From an uncultured Bacteroidales bacterium (GTDB lineage: Bacteria > Bacteroidota > Bacteroidia > Bacteroidales > UBA932), in NCBI GenBank assembly GCA_949296645.1, contig CASFPH010000003.1, positions 62,001-126,000 of the forward strand: 64,000 nt of DNA, written 5' to 3'. Under the pieces are notes generated by a model. The model was not told where the DNA came from. It made no database searches and worked only from the letters and a program-made list of their open reading frames with translations. Both the position numbers and the translations under genes were made by a program. This document shows, piece by piece, positions 1-9,793 of this stretch; the stretch's first letter is position 1, and every line of letters begins with the position of its first letter.

Positions 1-614
1 CTGCCGTATTCGATTTTTGCGACGGTCTTGCCGCAAGAGCGCTGAATGCATATTCAGCAATCGGAAAGGAACTGGATTCCCTTGCAGACCTGATAAGTTT
101 CGGGACAGCTCCGGCCATGATACTCTACAACATACTTGCACCTGTACACGGAGAGATATCCATAGTATCCATGTCCCCTTTCGTAATAATCATAGGTTCG
201 GCGCTGAGACTTGCAAAATTCAATACCGACGACAGACAGAGTGACAACTTCAGGGGTCTGCCGACACCGGCATCGGCTCTGCTTATAGGCTCCGCGATAT
301 ACTACGTTTCCGACAATCCAGCCTCTCTCAGAAACATGGGGGAAAGCATTTCCCTTATACCTCTGGCATCCATAGCGATATTCGCCCTGCTTATATCGGA
401 CATTGAAATGACATCGCTGAAGTTCAAGGGATTCGGATTCAGGAAAAACCTGAGAAGATATATGGTACTGTTTCTTGCAACCGTAACGGCAATACTTTTC
501 TATATTCCTTCGAAATCGGTTTCGCTTGCACTCTTCGCAGCTATCTGTTCATACATAGCTCTGAATATCCTTCTGGCAATAATATCCGTTATCTACCATA
601 AATTCATAAAATAG
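1..614 (+). CDS. pssA: CDP-diacylglycerol--serine O-phosphatidyltransferase, 5' part missing
   Basis: The reading frame enters from the left edge (first full codon at base 3), so the start and first membrane helix lie outside; about 203 residues are visible. The CDP-alcohol phosphotransferase signature D-G-x2-A-R-x8-G-x3-D-x3-D is complete at visible residues 7-30 (DGLAARALNAYSAIGKELD and the following Asp). Several hydrophobic segments follow, ending in a basic tail. Members with this motif and size transfer phosphatidyl from CDP-diacylglycerol to an alcohol in the inner membrane. The spacing and the ISFG segment after the motif fit the serine enzyme, which supplies phosphatidylserine for phosphatidylethanolamine. 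A phosphatidylglycerophosphate synthase is the less likely alternative. Confidence 0.85.
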   Translation, partial: AVFDFCDGLAARALNAYSAIGKELDSLADLISFGTAPAMILYNILAPVHGEISIVSMSPFVIIIGSALRLAKFNTDDRQSDNFRGLPTPASALLIGSAIYYVSDNPASLRNMGESISLIPLASIAIFALLISDIEMTSLKFKGFGFRKNLRRYMVLFLATVTAILFYIPSKSVSLALFAAICSYIALNILLAIISVIYHKFIK

Positions 615-648
615 CAGACTCCGCGGTTTGCAACGGACAAGACATAAA

Positions 649-694
649 AAAGGTTGCGTCATAATGAATCGACAGTCATTTTGACGCAACCTTT
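649..694. terminator. Bidirectional hairpin terminator between pssA and gapA
   Basis: A perfect 13-bp inverted repeat (AAAGGTTGCGTCA at 649-661, its complement at 682-694) with T/A tracts on both sides lies between the convergent ends of pssA and gapA. It can end transcription from both directions. Confidence 0.85.
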
Positions 695-732
695 ATTATT
701 GTTTGTTCCACTCGACTATTGTCGGGCGAAGA

Positions 733-1749
<1,017 letters not shown>

Positions 1750-1776
1750 TTATTTGTTGATAAAATCAATTTAATG

Positions 1777-1784
1777 CAAATGTA
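1777..1784 (-). promoter_or_regulatory. -7 box of the gapA promoter
   Basis: On the minus strand this reads TACATTTG, a perfect TAnnTTTG Bacteroidetes -7 box about 40 bases before the gapA start. No TTTG is seen at ideal -33 spacing. Confidence 0.55.
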
Positions 1785-1833
1785 GGAAAAAATGTGCCAA
1801 AATCACTACCTTAGCGGACAAATTTTTTGCTGT

Positions 1834-2631
1834 ATGGAGATATTGATAACCAACGATGACGGATATCTTGCAAAAGGTATCCGGGAAATTGCGGAACTCA
1901 TGAAAGAATTCGGAAATGTCACCATCGTGGCACCTGAAAAAGGGCATTCGGGAATGTCTGCGGCATTCTCGCTGGGAAAGACATTGACACTCGAAAAAGT
2001 GTCGGAAAAAGACGGATTCAGAGAATTCTACTGTACCGGTACTCCGGCAGACTGCATAAAGACAGCCCTTGGAACATTATTCCTGGAAAATAAACCTGAT
2101 CTGCTCATATCAGGGATAAACCACGGACTGAATTCAGCCGTAGCGTCAGTCTATTCAGGCACACTCGGCGCCGCCCTGGAAGCTGCGATAAACGGAATCC
2201 ACGCAATAGGCCTTTCACTTGACGACCATAGTCCTGACGCGGATTTCTCCGCGGTAATATACTATACGCGAAAAATCGTAAAACAATATCTTGAAAATCC
2301 CATACCGGAAAACATATTCCTCAACATAAACTTTCCTGCATGCGGGAAAAACGAGATAAAAGGAATCTTGGCCGGGCATCAGGGATCGGGAAAATGGATA
2401 AACGAACTCGTTATTTCGAAGAATGACGGCAGCGGCAACATGACATACTCGTTTGCAGGAACTTTCCATGACACTGAAGACGAGTATGGACAGGGCACGG
2501 ACGGAGCGGAAATGGCAGACCACAGGATACTCGGACGAAACTGCATTTCAATCGTACCGATGACCGTAGACAGGACTTCATACAAAACACTGGAATATAT
2601 CAATTCAACCTGGGACATAATTGAAAAATGA
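1834..2631 (+). CDS. surE: 5'/3'-nucleotidase SurE
   Basis: SurE releases phosphate from nucleoside 5'- and 3'-monophosphates in the cytosol and is tied to stress survival. The protein opens with the family's MEILITNDDG, whose paired Asp residues bind the metal, followed by the GHSGMS, GTPADC and SGINHGLN motifs. The frame is open 14 codons further upstream, but the ATG at 1834 puts the NDDG motif at residues 7-9, as in known SurE proteins, giving 265 residues. Its stop overlaps the lpxB start (ATGA), so the two are translationally coupled. Confidence 0.95.
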   Translation: MEILITNDDGYLAKGIREIAELMKEFGNVTIVAPEKGHSGMSAAFSLGKTLTLEKVSEKDGFREFYCTGTPADCIKTALGTLFLENKPDLLISGINHGLNSAVASVYSGTLGAALEAAINGIHAIGLSLDDHSPDADFSAVIYYTRKIVKQYLENPIPENIFLNINFPACGKNEIKGILAGHQGSGKWINELVISKNDGSGNMTYSFAGTFHDTEDEYGQGTDGAEMADHRILGRNCISIVPMTVDRTSYKTLEYINSTWDIIEK

Positions 2632-3788
2632 AATACTATATAATAGCAGGAGAAGCATCAGGAGACCTGCACGGTTCCAATCTGATAAAAGGTCTTAGAC
2701 ACGAGGATACTGAAGCGCAGATAAGATTTTACGGAGGTGACATGATGGCGGAAGCCGCAGGTACCGCACCCGTAAGACATTACAAGGAGACTGCCGTCAT
2801 GGGATTCGTCGAGGTACTCGGCAATCTGAAAAAGATACTTGGCAATCTTTCGGAATGCAGAAGGGATATCATGGAATTCCGCCCGGACATCATAATATTG
2901 ATAGATTATCCGGGATTCAATCTTAAAATCGCAAAATTCGCAAAGGAAAACGGATTCCGCGTATTCTATTACATCTCCCCCAAGGTATGGGCATGGAAAG
3001 AAGGACGTGTGAAGAAGATGAAAAAATACATTGACAGATTGTTCATAATATTTCCGTTCGAAATCGGATATTTCAGAAAAAAGGGAATAGATGCCGTTTA
3101 TGAAGGGAATCCCCTTCTCGACAGTATATCCGAATACAGAAAAAAAATGGTTTCGGAAGAAGAGTTCAGGAAAAGAGCATCAATAAGGGAAGGCATGAAA
3201 AATGTCACCATACTTGCAGGCAGCCGGAAAATGGAAATAAAATATCTGTTGCCGAAGGCCCTTGACGTGGTAATGATGAACCGGAACATGCATTTCACCC
3301 TTGCAGCCGCACCGTCAATTGATGATTCCGTCTATGAAGAGATTATAGTAAAGCATTGCGGCAGGATTCCCGGGAACATGAGCATAGTCAAGAATTCGAC
3401 ATACGACTCTCTTGTATACTCGCAAGCTGCGATTATATCGTCCGGAACTGCAAGCCTTGAAGCGGCAATACTGAAAGTCCCGCAGGTGGTATGCTACGGA
3501 GGAAACGAGATATCATACAGGATAGCCAGACATTTCGTAAAGACAAGATTCATAAGTCTTGCCAACCTGATACTCGACAAAGGCATCTTCAGGGAACTTA
3601 TACAGCATGATTGTACTCCGGAAAACATAAACACGGAACTTCAGAGGCTGCTGAATGACAGCGGATACAGAAACGGCATGCTGGATGATTATGAAGAAGT
3701 CATAGAAAGGCTTGGCGGATACGACAATCCAGAACCTGCATCATACAGGTTTGCAAAACGCATGATCGGATTCATAAAGGAAAATTGA
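2628..3788 (+). CDS. lpxB: Lipid-A-disaccharide synthase
   Basis: LpxB is a GT-B glycosyltransferase at the inner membrane that joins lipid X to UDP-2,3-diacylglucosamine to make the lipid A disaccharide. The 386-residue length is normal. Motifs visible in order are AGEASGDLHG (residues 7-16), the MGFVEV segment, IDYPGFN, YYISPKVWAWKEGR, the GNPLLD loop, LAGSRKMEI and the SGTASLEAA donor-binding motif. The start overlaps the surE stop by ATGA. It converges on pdxB with only two bases between the stops. Confidence 0.96.
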   Translation: MKYYIIAGEASGDLHGSNLIKGLRHEDTEAQIRFYGGDMMAEAAGTAPVRHYKETAVMGFVEVLGNLKKILGNLSECRRDIMEFRPDIIILIDYPGFNLKIAKFAKENGFRVFYYISPKVWAWKEGRVKKMKKYIDRLFIIFPFEIGYFRKKGIDAVYEGNPLLDSISEYRKKMVSEEEFRKRASIREGMKNVTILAGSRKMEIKYLLPKALDVVMMNRNMHFTLAAAPSIDDSVYEEIIVKHCGRIPGNMSIVKNSTYDSLVYSQAAIISSGTASLEAAILKVPQVVCYGGNEISYRIARHFVKTRFISLANLILDKGIFRELIQHDCTPENINTELQRLLNDSGYRNGMLDDYEEVIERLGGYDNPEPASYRFAKRMIGFIKEN

Positions 3789-3790
3789 AG

Positions 3791-4867
3791 TCACCGCAAA
3801 GGCAGCGAAATGAATTCGTTCCGGTAACGATACCCGGAACGAAGATTCTCGAAAGCAGCTGCGGAATTTCTGAGCGCCTCATCCAGAACCATGATCGGAA
3901 ACATGTCCACCATCTTCCTCGAAAAACCATCCGGAGTCATTTCTTCCACAGGCGGGATCACCACAGGAGAAGAATCCGGAATCATGCCGTACAAATCGGC
4001 CGCTGCCAGGACATCATTCCTGAAATATCTGCCCAAAGCATTCAGAACCATATTGGATCCGTTTATCTTACCCTGTCTGGAATATCCGGCAATATGAGGG
4101 GTTGCTATATCGACAAGCCGCAGGAGACTGCCGGCTATTTCAGGTTCTCCATTCCACACATCAAGGACAACACGGGACAAACGACTTCTGTGACGTATAA
4201 GTGCGTCATCATCAACCACCTCTCCTCTTGACGTATTGATAAGGACAGCTCCCTCTTTCATTTTTTCGAAAAATGCATTGTCCGCCATCCGCTCCGTTTC
4301 TTCTGTAAGAGGCACATGCAATGTGACGATATCAGAAGCGGCAAGCAGCTCATCAAGAGATACAAACAGATTCTTTTTCCCGTTCTTTCTTCCTGTTTCC
4401 GCCCTTTCACGCGGAGGATCGCACATAAGCACTCTCATTCCGAGACGTTCAGCCATTCTTACCACCTTGCTGCCGACATTCCCTACACCTACAACTCCTA
4501 TGGTTTTCCCGAAAAAGTCGTATCCGAAACGCAGATAAAGGACAGACAGGGCAGTATATACATATTGCATGACTCCAGCCGAATTGCATCCCTTTGCAAA
4601 ATACACGGAAATTCCCGACCTTGTGCAATACGGTATATCCACATGGTCTTCACCTATAGTTGCCGAAGCGATGAATTTCACCCTGGAACCTTCAAGAAGA
4701 CCTGCATTGCATTTGGTTCTCGTTCTTATCAATAATGCATCCGCATCCTTCAGCATTACAGGGTCTATATCCCTACCCTTCGCATATACTACTGTTTCCA
4801 TATTGCTGTTCAGGATATCCGATATATAAGGAATATCCACATCCGCCACCAGTTTTATCTTTTCCAT
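3791..4867 (-). CDS. pdxB: Erythronate-4-phosphate dehydrogenase (PdxB type)
   Basis: A D-2-hydroxyacid dehydrogenase of about 358 residues. The Rossmann motif GVVGVGNVGSKV, followed by LMCDPPRER, matches PdxB more than serine-pathway or lactate enzymes, as do SATIGEDHVD and NSAGVMQYVYTAL. The catalytic Arg, Glu and His can be placed around NTSRGEVVDD and ATPHIAGYS. The C-terminal part is consistent with the PdxB dimerisation domain. PdxB oxidises 4-phosphoerythronate in DXP-dependent pyridoxal phosphate synthesis. The start at 4867 (MEKIKLVAD) is chosen over one 14 codons upstream because it begins right at the fold. It is the last gene of a recF-dciA-pdxB run. Confidence 0.87.
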   Translation of the reverse strand: MEKIKLVADVDIPYISDILNSNMETVVYAKGRDIDPVMLKDADALLIRTRTKCNAGLLEGSRVKFIASATIGEDHVDIPYCTRSGISVYFAKGCNSAGVMQYVYTALSVLYLRFGYDFFGKTIGVVGVGNVGSKVVRMAERLGMRVLMCDPPRERAETGRKNGKKNLFVSLDELLAASDIVTLHVPLTEETERMADNAFFEKMKEGAVLINTSRGEVVDDDALIRHRSRLSRVVLDVWNGEPEIAGSLLRLVDIATPHIAGYSRQGKINGSNMVLNALGRYFRNDVLAAADLYGMIPDSSPVVIPPVEEMTPDGFSRKMVDMFPIMVLDEALRNSAAAFENLRSGYRYRNEFISLPLR

Positions 4868-4916
4868 TTCAAATCCGCCTCCGGATACGGTCAAAACACA
4901 GTCAAACACAATCCGA

Positions 4917-5207
4917 CTATTTAAGTATCATCATTCTTACCTCGTCAGAGCCAAGCTTTCCGTTTATATCTTCAATTATGCGGCTCCTGTTCATGAAAAG
5001 CTGCGACCTTATCGCAGCACTGGACACATTACAATACAGGACACCGTCCCTGAAATATTTTCTGTATGTATTCTCGGCAGCGGATTTCCCCACCACACTG
5101 TCGAATGCTTCGATTACCTTAAGTCTGTGAAGCCCCTCGTTAAGCCCCTCCTGTTCAAGAACTTCCCTCAACACATCAGCTACTGTCCTTACTTTTTCCC
5201 TGTTCAT
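4917..5207 (-). CDS. dciA: DciA-type DUF721 replication protein
   Basis: A 96-residue DUF721 protein with the pattern VADVLREVLEQEGLNEGL, a conserved central Trp-less VVGKSAAENT region and a C-terminal segment LRSQLFMNRSRIIEDIN-like helix. DciA proteins help load the replicative helicase DnaB in bacteria lacking DnaC/DnaI. The start at 5207 (MNREK) follows an AAAGGG ribosome site; a start at 5264 would overlap recF by 43 bases. It sits directly after recF on the minus strand, a common replication-gene pairing that supports the call. Confidence 0.8.
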   Translation of the reverse strand: MNREKVRTVADVLREVLEQEGLNEGLHRLKVIEAFDSVVGKSAAENTYRKYFRDGVLYCNVSSAAIRSQLFMNRSRIIEDINGKLGSDEVRMMILK

Positions 5208-5221
5208 AATATTACCCTTTG

Positions 5222-6322
5222 TTACATCAATCTCCTGCATATTCCGGATTCCATTACAAAACACGAATGGTCTCCCTCCAGAGAGGACAGAATCCTGTCC
5301 ATTCTGACCTTATTGCTGTCGGATATGAAAATTTGTCCGAATTTTTCACCGGAAACCATTTTCAACAGAAGGCCGACCCTTTCCATATCAAGCTTGTCAA
5401 ACAGGTCGTCAAGAAGCAATATCGGGGAAATCCCCGAATACATTTCCTTCATTATCGCATATTGTGCCATCTTCAATGCCACAAGGAACGTTTTCTGCTG
5501 TCCCTGCGAACCGCACTTTCGTATGGGGTATCCCGAAAGACTCAGAACCATCTCATCCCTGTGTATCCCGCATGAAGTGAATTTCAGTACCTTGTCCTTC
5601 TCCCGTTTCTTCGCGAGAGTCTCGTAAAGCGGGCCGTTCTCCAGATCCGAACGATATGAGATACCCGTCTCCTCCCTTCCTCCGGAAATCATCGAGTAAT
5701 AATATGATGCCGATTCTTGCAGCCTTCTGCAGAGCATATTCCTTTTTTCATATATGTAACCTGCATGTAATGAAAGCTGCTCACCCATCGTGTCAAGAAG
5801 TTCGTCCTGCTGATAGGGCATTTTCAACAACCGGTTCCTCTGCTGGAGAATATGGTTGTACTTCTGTATTCTCTGGAGATACTCATGATCCACCTGTGAA
5901 AGGATCATGTTCAGGAAACGCCTTCTTTCTTCAGAAGCATCGTTTATCAGGGATGTGTCATACGGCGAGACCATGACTACAGGAAAACGCCCTATGTGTT
6001 CCGAAATTTTCCCGTAGGATTTGTCATTTCTCTTTATCTGCTTCTCCCCGCCCATCTTCAAAAAAACGGACACCCTGTCTTCCGTTCCGTCGTCCAGTCT
6101 GTACACACCGTTGAGTGCGGTTTCATCCGTTCCGTGCAGGAAAGTAAACCTGTCGGAGACGTTGAAATAGCTTTTGGTCATGGAAAGATAATGTACAGCA
6201 TCAAGCAGATTTGTCTTTCCCGCACCGTTGTTCCCTGAAATCCAGTTTATCTTGGAAGAAAAATCCAGACGGAGTTCCTTAATGTTCTTATAATTGGATA
6301 AAACTATCTTCCTTATATACAT
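5222..6322 (-). CDS. recF: DNA replication and repair protein RecF
   Basis: An SMC-like ATPase of 366 residues, normal for RecF. The Walker A motif GNNGAGKTN is near residue 34, the signature GSQGQQKTF near residue 270 and the Walker B DDLFDKLD near residue 305, with arm-region helices between. RecF binds gapped DNA and with RecO/RecR loads RecA at stalled forks. It is the first gene of the minus-strand run with dciA and pdxB. A TATTTTTG -7 box lies just upstream. Confidence 0.95.
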   Translation of the reverse strand: MYIRKIVLSNYKNIKELRLDFSSKINWISGNNGAGKTNLLDAVHYLSMTKSYFNVSDRFTFLHGTDETALNGVYRLDDGTEDRVSVFLKMGGEKQIKRNDKSYGKISEHIGRFPVVMVSPYDTSLINDASEERRRFLNMILSQVDHEYLQRIQKYNHILQQRNRLLKMPYQQDELLDTMGEQLSLHAGYIYEKRNMLCRRLQESASYYYSMISGGREETGISYRSDLENGPLYETLAKKREKDKVLKFTSCGIHRDEMVLSLSGYPIRKCGSQGQQKTFLVALKMAQYAIMKEMYSGISPILLLDDLFDKLDMERVGLLLKMVSGEKFGQIFISDSNKVRMDRILSSLEGDHSCFVMESGICRRLM

Positions 6323-6338
6323 TTCATGTACTTTTCAG

Positions 6339-6346
6339 CAAAAATA
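6339..6346 (-). promoter_or_regulatory. -7 box of the recF promoter
   Basis: Reads TATTTTTG on the minus strand, matching TAnnTTTG, 17 bases before the recF start. No clear -33 TTTG was found, so the call rests on the -7 box and its position. Confidence 0.4.
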
Positions 6347-6373
6347 CTCTTTAATTCTTAATTAAATACCTTT

Positions 6374-6409
6374 TTTGTATTTATTAATAAGGAAATTTGT
6401 ATAAATTTG
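6374..6409 (+). promoter_or_regulatory. Promoter of the TPR-protein gene
   Basis: TTTG at 6374-6377 and TAAATTTG at 6402-6409 match the Bacteroidetes -33/-7 elements, although the 24-base spacer is longer than the usual 19-22. The gene starts 36 bases downstream. The sequence after the -7 box resembles the valS leader. Confidence 0.5.
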
Positions 6410-6444
6410 CACTTCTTAAAAGATAACAATTAACTATAACTGAT

Positions 6445-7122
6445 ATGTCTACAACTAACAATCAACAAGAGACTACCGAACAGAAGGTTGAACAGGCGAC
6501 CGTACAGTCAATGAAATTCATTGAAAAATACAAGAAACAGATGCTGTCAGGAGTAATAGCAGTAGTGGTGATAGCACTTGCGTTCTTCGCTTATGACAAG
6601 TTCTACAAAGAGCCGAGACATCAGGACGCATTGGCACAGATGTTCGCTGCGGAACAGTATTTCAGGACAGACTCCTTCGCACTTGCACTAAACGGCGACG
6701 GCAATTCGCTTGGGTTTGAAGATATAATAAAGGAATACGGTAAAAATGCAGGAGCAGCAGTATATATGTATGCAGGTATATCCGCAATGCATCTCAACGA
6801 ATACGAAAAGGCAATCGGGTTTCTGAAAAAGTACAACGGTGAAGATCCTATTCTGAAAGCAAGGGCACTGTGCAATATAGGCGACTGCTATGCCGGGCTT
6901 GCAAACCTCAATGAAGCAGCCGGCTACTACATGAAAGCAGCGGCTGAAGCCGACAACATATACGCAGCAAACTACCTACTCAAAGCCGGCATAATGTACG
7001 AGGAATCAGGAAACAAAGCAGAAGCCCTCAAGCAGTACCAGAAAATCAAGGACAGCTATCCGCAGTCGGAAGAAGGTTTCCAGATTGACAAATACATTGA
7101 AAGAGTCAAGATGAGCAAATAA
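6445..7122 (+). CDS. TPR-repeat inner-membrane protein (YfgM-like)
   Basis: A 225-residue protein with a polar N-terminal tail (about 34 residues), one membrane helix at about 36-51 (MLSGVIAVVVIALAFFAYD) and a C-terminal domain of TPR-like helix pairs, for example LNEYEKAIGFLKKY, GDCYAGLANLNEAAGYYMKA and GNKAEALKQYQKI. This layout matches the YfgM/ancillary SecYEG-translocon type of protein, which exposes its TPR domain to the periplasm and binds other proteins there. No catalytic motif is present. It has its own promoter and is followed by a hairpin terminator. The exact partner is unknown. Confidence 0.75.
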   Translation: MSTTNNQQETTEQKVEQATVQSMKFIEKYKKQMLSGVIAVVVIALAFFAYDKFYKEPRHQDALAQMFAAEQYFRTDSFALALNGDGNSLGFEDIIKEYGKNAGAAVYMYAGISAMHLNEYEKAIGFLKKYNGEDPILKARALCNIGDCYAGLANLNEAAGYYMKAAAEADNIYAANYLLKAGIMYEESGNKAEALKQYQKIKDSYPQSEEGFQIDKYIERVKMSK

Positions 7123-7156
7123 TCGGACAGACGTAAAAGTTCGAGACATAAAAGGA

Positions 7157-7192
7157 CGGAGGAAGACGACAGCATGCGGTTTTTCCTCCGTT
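7157..7192 (+). terminator. Terminator of the TPR-protein gene
   Basis: ACGGAGGAA at 7157-7165 pairs with TTCCTCCGT at 7184-7192, followed by a T-rich stretch. The hairpin lies inside the extended open frame upstream of the next gene, which argues against a start before 7222 for that gene. Confidence 0.75.
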
Positions 7193-7221
7193 TATTTGGT
7201 TATATAAAAACAATCCACGAT

Positions 7222-7956
7222 ATGAAATCCGACAAAGTGATAATAATCCCGACCTACAACGAGAGGGAAAATATAGAAAAGATCATAAGGAAAGTCTTCT
7301 CTCTGGAAGACAACTTCCATATACTGATTATAGACGACGGATCTCCTGACGGAACAGCCGATATTGTCAAGAATCTCCAGAAGGAATTCGAAGGCTCACT
7401 GCATATCATAGAAAGAAGCGGAAAACTCGGACTCGGCACGGCATATATAAAAGGATTCCAGTGGGCTGTTGAAAACGGATACGAATACATATTCGAAATG
7501 GATGCCGATTTCTCGCACAATCCTGACGACCTTCCCAGACTGTACAGAGCATGCAGGGACAACGGTGCGGACGTGGCGATAGGTTCAAGATACTGTAAAG
7601 GCATCAGCGTAATAAACTGGCCGATAGGAAGGGTTATCATGTCCTACTACGCTTCAGCATACGTAAGAACAGTACTTGGCATGAAGATATACGACACTAC
7701 AGCCGGTTTCAAATGCTACAGGAAAAAGGTGCTTGAAACGATAGATTTCGACAGAATCCATATGAAAGGATACGGTTTCCAGATTGAAATGAAATATAAT
7801 GCCTACAAACTCGGCTTCAAAATCGAGGAAGTTCCAATCATATTCATCGACAGGACGGAAGGTACATCAAAGATGAGCGGCGGCATATTCAGCGAAGCTT
7901 TCTGGGGCGTAATAAAGTTGAGATTCAGAAAAATCAGACCCCGCAAAACCTGCTAA
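7222..7956 (+). CDS. Polyprenol-phosphate glycosyltransferase (DPM1-like, GT2)
   Basis: A 244-residue GT-A enzyme like dolichol-phosphate mannosyltransferase. It begins KVIIIPTYNERENIEKI, has the LIIDDGSPDGTADI nucleotide-binding loop and the MDADFSHNPDDLP metal-binding DxD region. Near the end is FIDRTEGTSKMSGG, typical of the group. It would transfer mannose or glucose from a nucleotide sugar to undecaprenyl phosphate at the inner face of the membrane; the sugar cannot be told from the sequence. It lacks C-terminal membrane helices. The start at 7222 avoids the terminator hairpin upstream. It lies 13 bases before pyrC and is probably co-transcribed with it. Confidence 0.85.
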   Translation: MKSDKVIIIPTYNERENIEKIIRKVFSLEDNFHILIIDDGSPDGTADIVKNLQKEFEGSLHIIERSGKLGLGTAYIKGFQWAVENGYEYIFEMDADFSHNPDDLPRLYRACRDNGADVAIGSRYCKGISVINWPIGRVIMSYYASAYVRTVLGMKIYDTTAGFKCYRKKVLETIDFDRIHMKGYGFQIEMKYNAYKLGFKIEEVPIIFIDRTEGTSKMSGGIFSEAFWGVIKLRFRKIRPRKTC

Positions 7957-7969
7957 AGAAAGCAACGGT

Positions 7970-9307
7970 ATGAAACGTATTCTGCATAACGCCACAATTG
8001 TAAACGAAGGGGAGAAATTCAAAGGCAGCATAATCATTGAGAACGGACGTATAGCCCGTATCATGAGACTTGACGTTACCTTGCCGGAAAAATATTTCAG
8101 CGGAGAGTACGAATTTACGGATTGTGAAGGTCTTACGCTTCTCCCAGGCATTATTGACGACCAGGTGCATTTCAGGGAACCGGGCAACACACACAAAGGT
8201 GATATCGCAAGCGAATCCAGGGCTGCCTTGGCTGGAGGAGTGACGACATTCATGGATATGCCGAACACAAATCCTGCTACAACCACCCTGTCAGCGCTCA
8301 AGCAAAAACTTGCGTCTGCGGAAAAGAACTCGCATTCCAATTATGCGTTCTACATAGGTGCCACAAACGACAATATGGAAGAGATACTTTCCATAGACAA
8401 ATCGCTCTACTGCGGAGTCAAGGTTTTCATGGGATCATCTACCGGCAACATGCTTGTGGACAGTCAGGATGCTCTGGAAAAACTCTTCTCATCAAGACTG
8501 AAGCTGATAGCTACACATTGTGAAGATGAAGAAACGATACGCAGGAACATGCAGGAGGCAGTAGGGAAATACGGGGACAACATACCTTTTTCAATGCATC
8601 CTGCGATAAGGAGCCGGGAAGCATGCATCGCCTCATCTTCTAAAGCCATTTCACTGGCACTGAAATACGGCACGTCACTGCACGTACTTCACATAAGTAC
8701 GGCGGAAGAAGTTGAAATGATCAGAAAGGCTGCAGCAATCAATCCTTTGATAACAGGAGAGATATGCGTTCATTACCTGTTCTTCAACGATACCATGTAT
8801 CCCGAATACGGGGCAAAAATGAAATGCAACCCGGCGATAAAGAAGGAGTCCGACATGCATGCTCTCAGGGAGGCCGTGAAAGACGGAACAATACGTGTAG
8901 TAGCCACAGACCACGCACCGCATCTTCTCAGAGAAAAGAATAACCCGTACATAAAATCACCTTCCGGACTTCCGCTGGTAGGCCATTCGCTGCTCATGAT
9001 GCTGGAGCTTGTATCGGACGGTATTCTGGACATATGCACGGTTGCGGACAGAATGTGCCATTCGCCTGCCGAAAGATTCGGAATTCTTGACAGAGGATAC
9101 ATACGTGAAGGTTATTATGCCGACATTGTACTCATAAAGGAAAACGAGAAATGCTTGCCGAAGGTGGAATACAAATGCGGATGGACTCCGTTTGAGGGCC
9201 GCATATTCAGAAACAGGATATGCCGCGTAATACTGAATGGAGAGGACGCCGTAACGGACGGTATCATAAACGAATCCGTCAGAGGCAGACAGATTGAATT
9301 CAAATAA
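7970..9307 (+). CDS. pyrC: Dihydroorotase, type I-like
   Basis: The 445-residue amidohydrolase closes carbamoyl-aspartate to dihydroorotate in pyrimidine synthesis. It shows the family's HFREPGNTHKGDI segment, GVKVFMGSSTG with the lysine expected to be carbamylated, THCEDE, LHVLHIST and VVATDHAPH with the catalytic Asp. The usual metal-binding H-x-H reads Q65-V-H67, so the first His is replaced by Gln. Since all other residues are kept, loss of function is not implied. It follows the glycosyltransferase by 13 bases and ends at a strong hairpin. Confidence 0.93.
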   Translation: MKRILHNATIVNEGEKFKGSIIIENGRIARIMRLDVTLPEKYFSGEYEFTDCEGLTLLPGIIDDQVHFREPGNTHKGDIASESRAALAGGVTTFMDMPNTNPATTTLSALKQKLASAEKNSHSNYAFYIGATNDNMEEILSIDKSLYCGVKVFMGSSTGNMLVDSQDALEKLFSSRLKLIATHCEDEETIRRNMQEAVGKYGDNIPFSMHPAIRSREACIASSSKAISLALKYGTSLHVLHISTAEEVEMIRKAAAINPLITGEICVHYLFFNDTMYPEYGAKMKCNPAIKKESDMHALREAVKDGTIRVVATDHAPHLLREKNNPYIKSPSGLPLVGHSLLMMLELVSDGILDICTVADRMCHSPAERFGILDRGYIREGYYADIVLIKENEKCLPKVEYKCGWTPFEGRIFRNRICRVILNGEDAVTDGIINESVRGRQIEFK

Positions 9308-9331
9308 GGGCAAATCAAGCACACTATAATC

Positions 9332-9364
9332 AACGGGGTTGCGTTACATTTGACACAACCCCGT
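9332..9364. terminator. Bidirectional terminator after pyrC
   Basis: AACGGGGTTG at 9332-9341 pairs perfectly with CAACCCCGTT at 9355-9364. It sits between pyrC and the convergent lipoprotein gene. Confidence 0.8.
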
Positions 9365-9405
9365 TTCCGTAGTACGATCTTTGCCCATTTTCCGTTGAAG
9401 CGGAA

Positions 9406-9792
9406 TTAAGGCAACACGAATTCTTTCTTTACAAGATACGCCACTTCCGCCCCTTTAGTTATCGCGGGCTTGGTAACGGCATAGACGAACCTTATACTCT
9501 CGCCCTTCTCCCTGAGCAGGCCGGACAATTCATCCACATCTATTTTATCGACATTCGCATAAAACAGATTTACAGCCTCTTCGTCATCGGCAAGCAGAAG
9601 CACGTCATCGAATACACACCCCGCACTGTTCATATAGTTCTCTACAGTAACAAGCGCATTTGGAGAATATCCCTCTTCAGGATACAAACCGAAACCGTAA
9701 GGATTCTTTTCAGACACACCACCTGTCAAACCGCATCCGGACACCAGGACGAAAGCGGAAAATGCAGAAAGAATATTGATAAAAAATCTCAT
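9406..9792 (-). CDS. Small predicted lipoprotein of unknown function
   Basis: A 128-residue protein with a signal peptide ending in the lipobox LVSGC (Cys at residue 20), so it should be lipid-anchored in the envelope. The mature part of about 108 residues has no motif I recognise; it contains an acidic middle (LADDEEAVNLFYANVDKIDVDEL) region and a C-terminal stretch TKGAEVAYLVKKEFVLP that looks like edge beta-strands. It begins one base after the C1 peptidase stop on the same strand, so the two are surely co-transcribed. It may be a partner or inhibitor-like companion of that peptidase; this is inference. Confidence 0.6.
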   Translation of the reverse strand: MRFFINILSAFSAFVLVSGCGLTGGVSEKNPYGFGLYPEEGYSPNALVTVENYMNSAGCVFDDVLLLADDEEAVNLFYANVDKIDVDELSGLLREKGESIRFVYAVTKPAITKGAEVAYLVKKEFVLP

Positions 9793-9793
9793 A

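Noticed and set aside
7174-7221. Longer N-terminus for the glycosyltransferase
   Set aside because: These bases contain the second arm of the upstream terminator hairpin, and the family fold begins at the Met at 7222.
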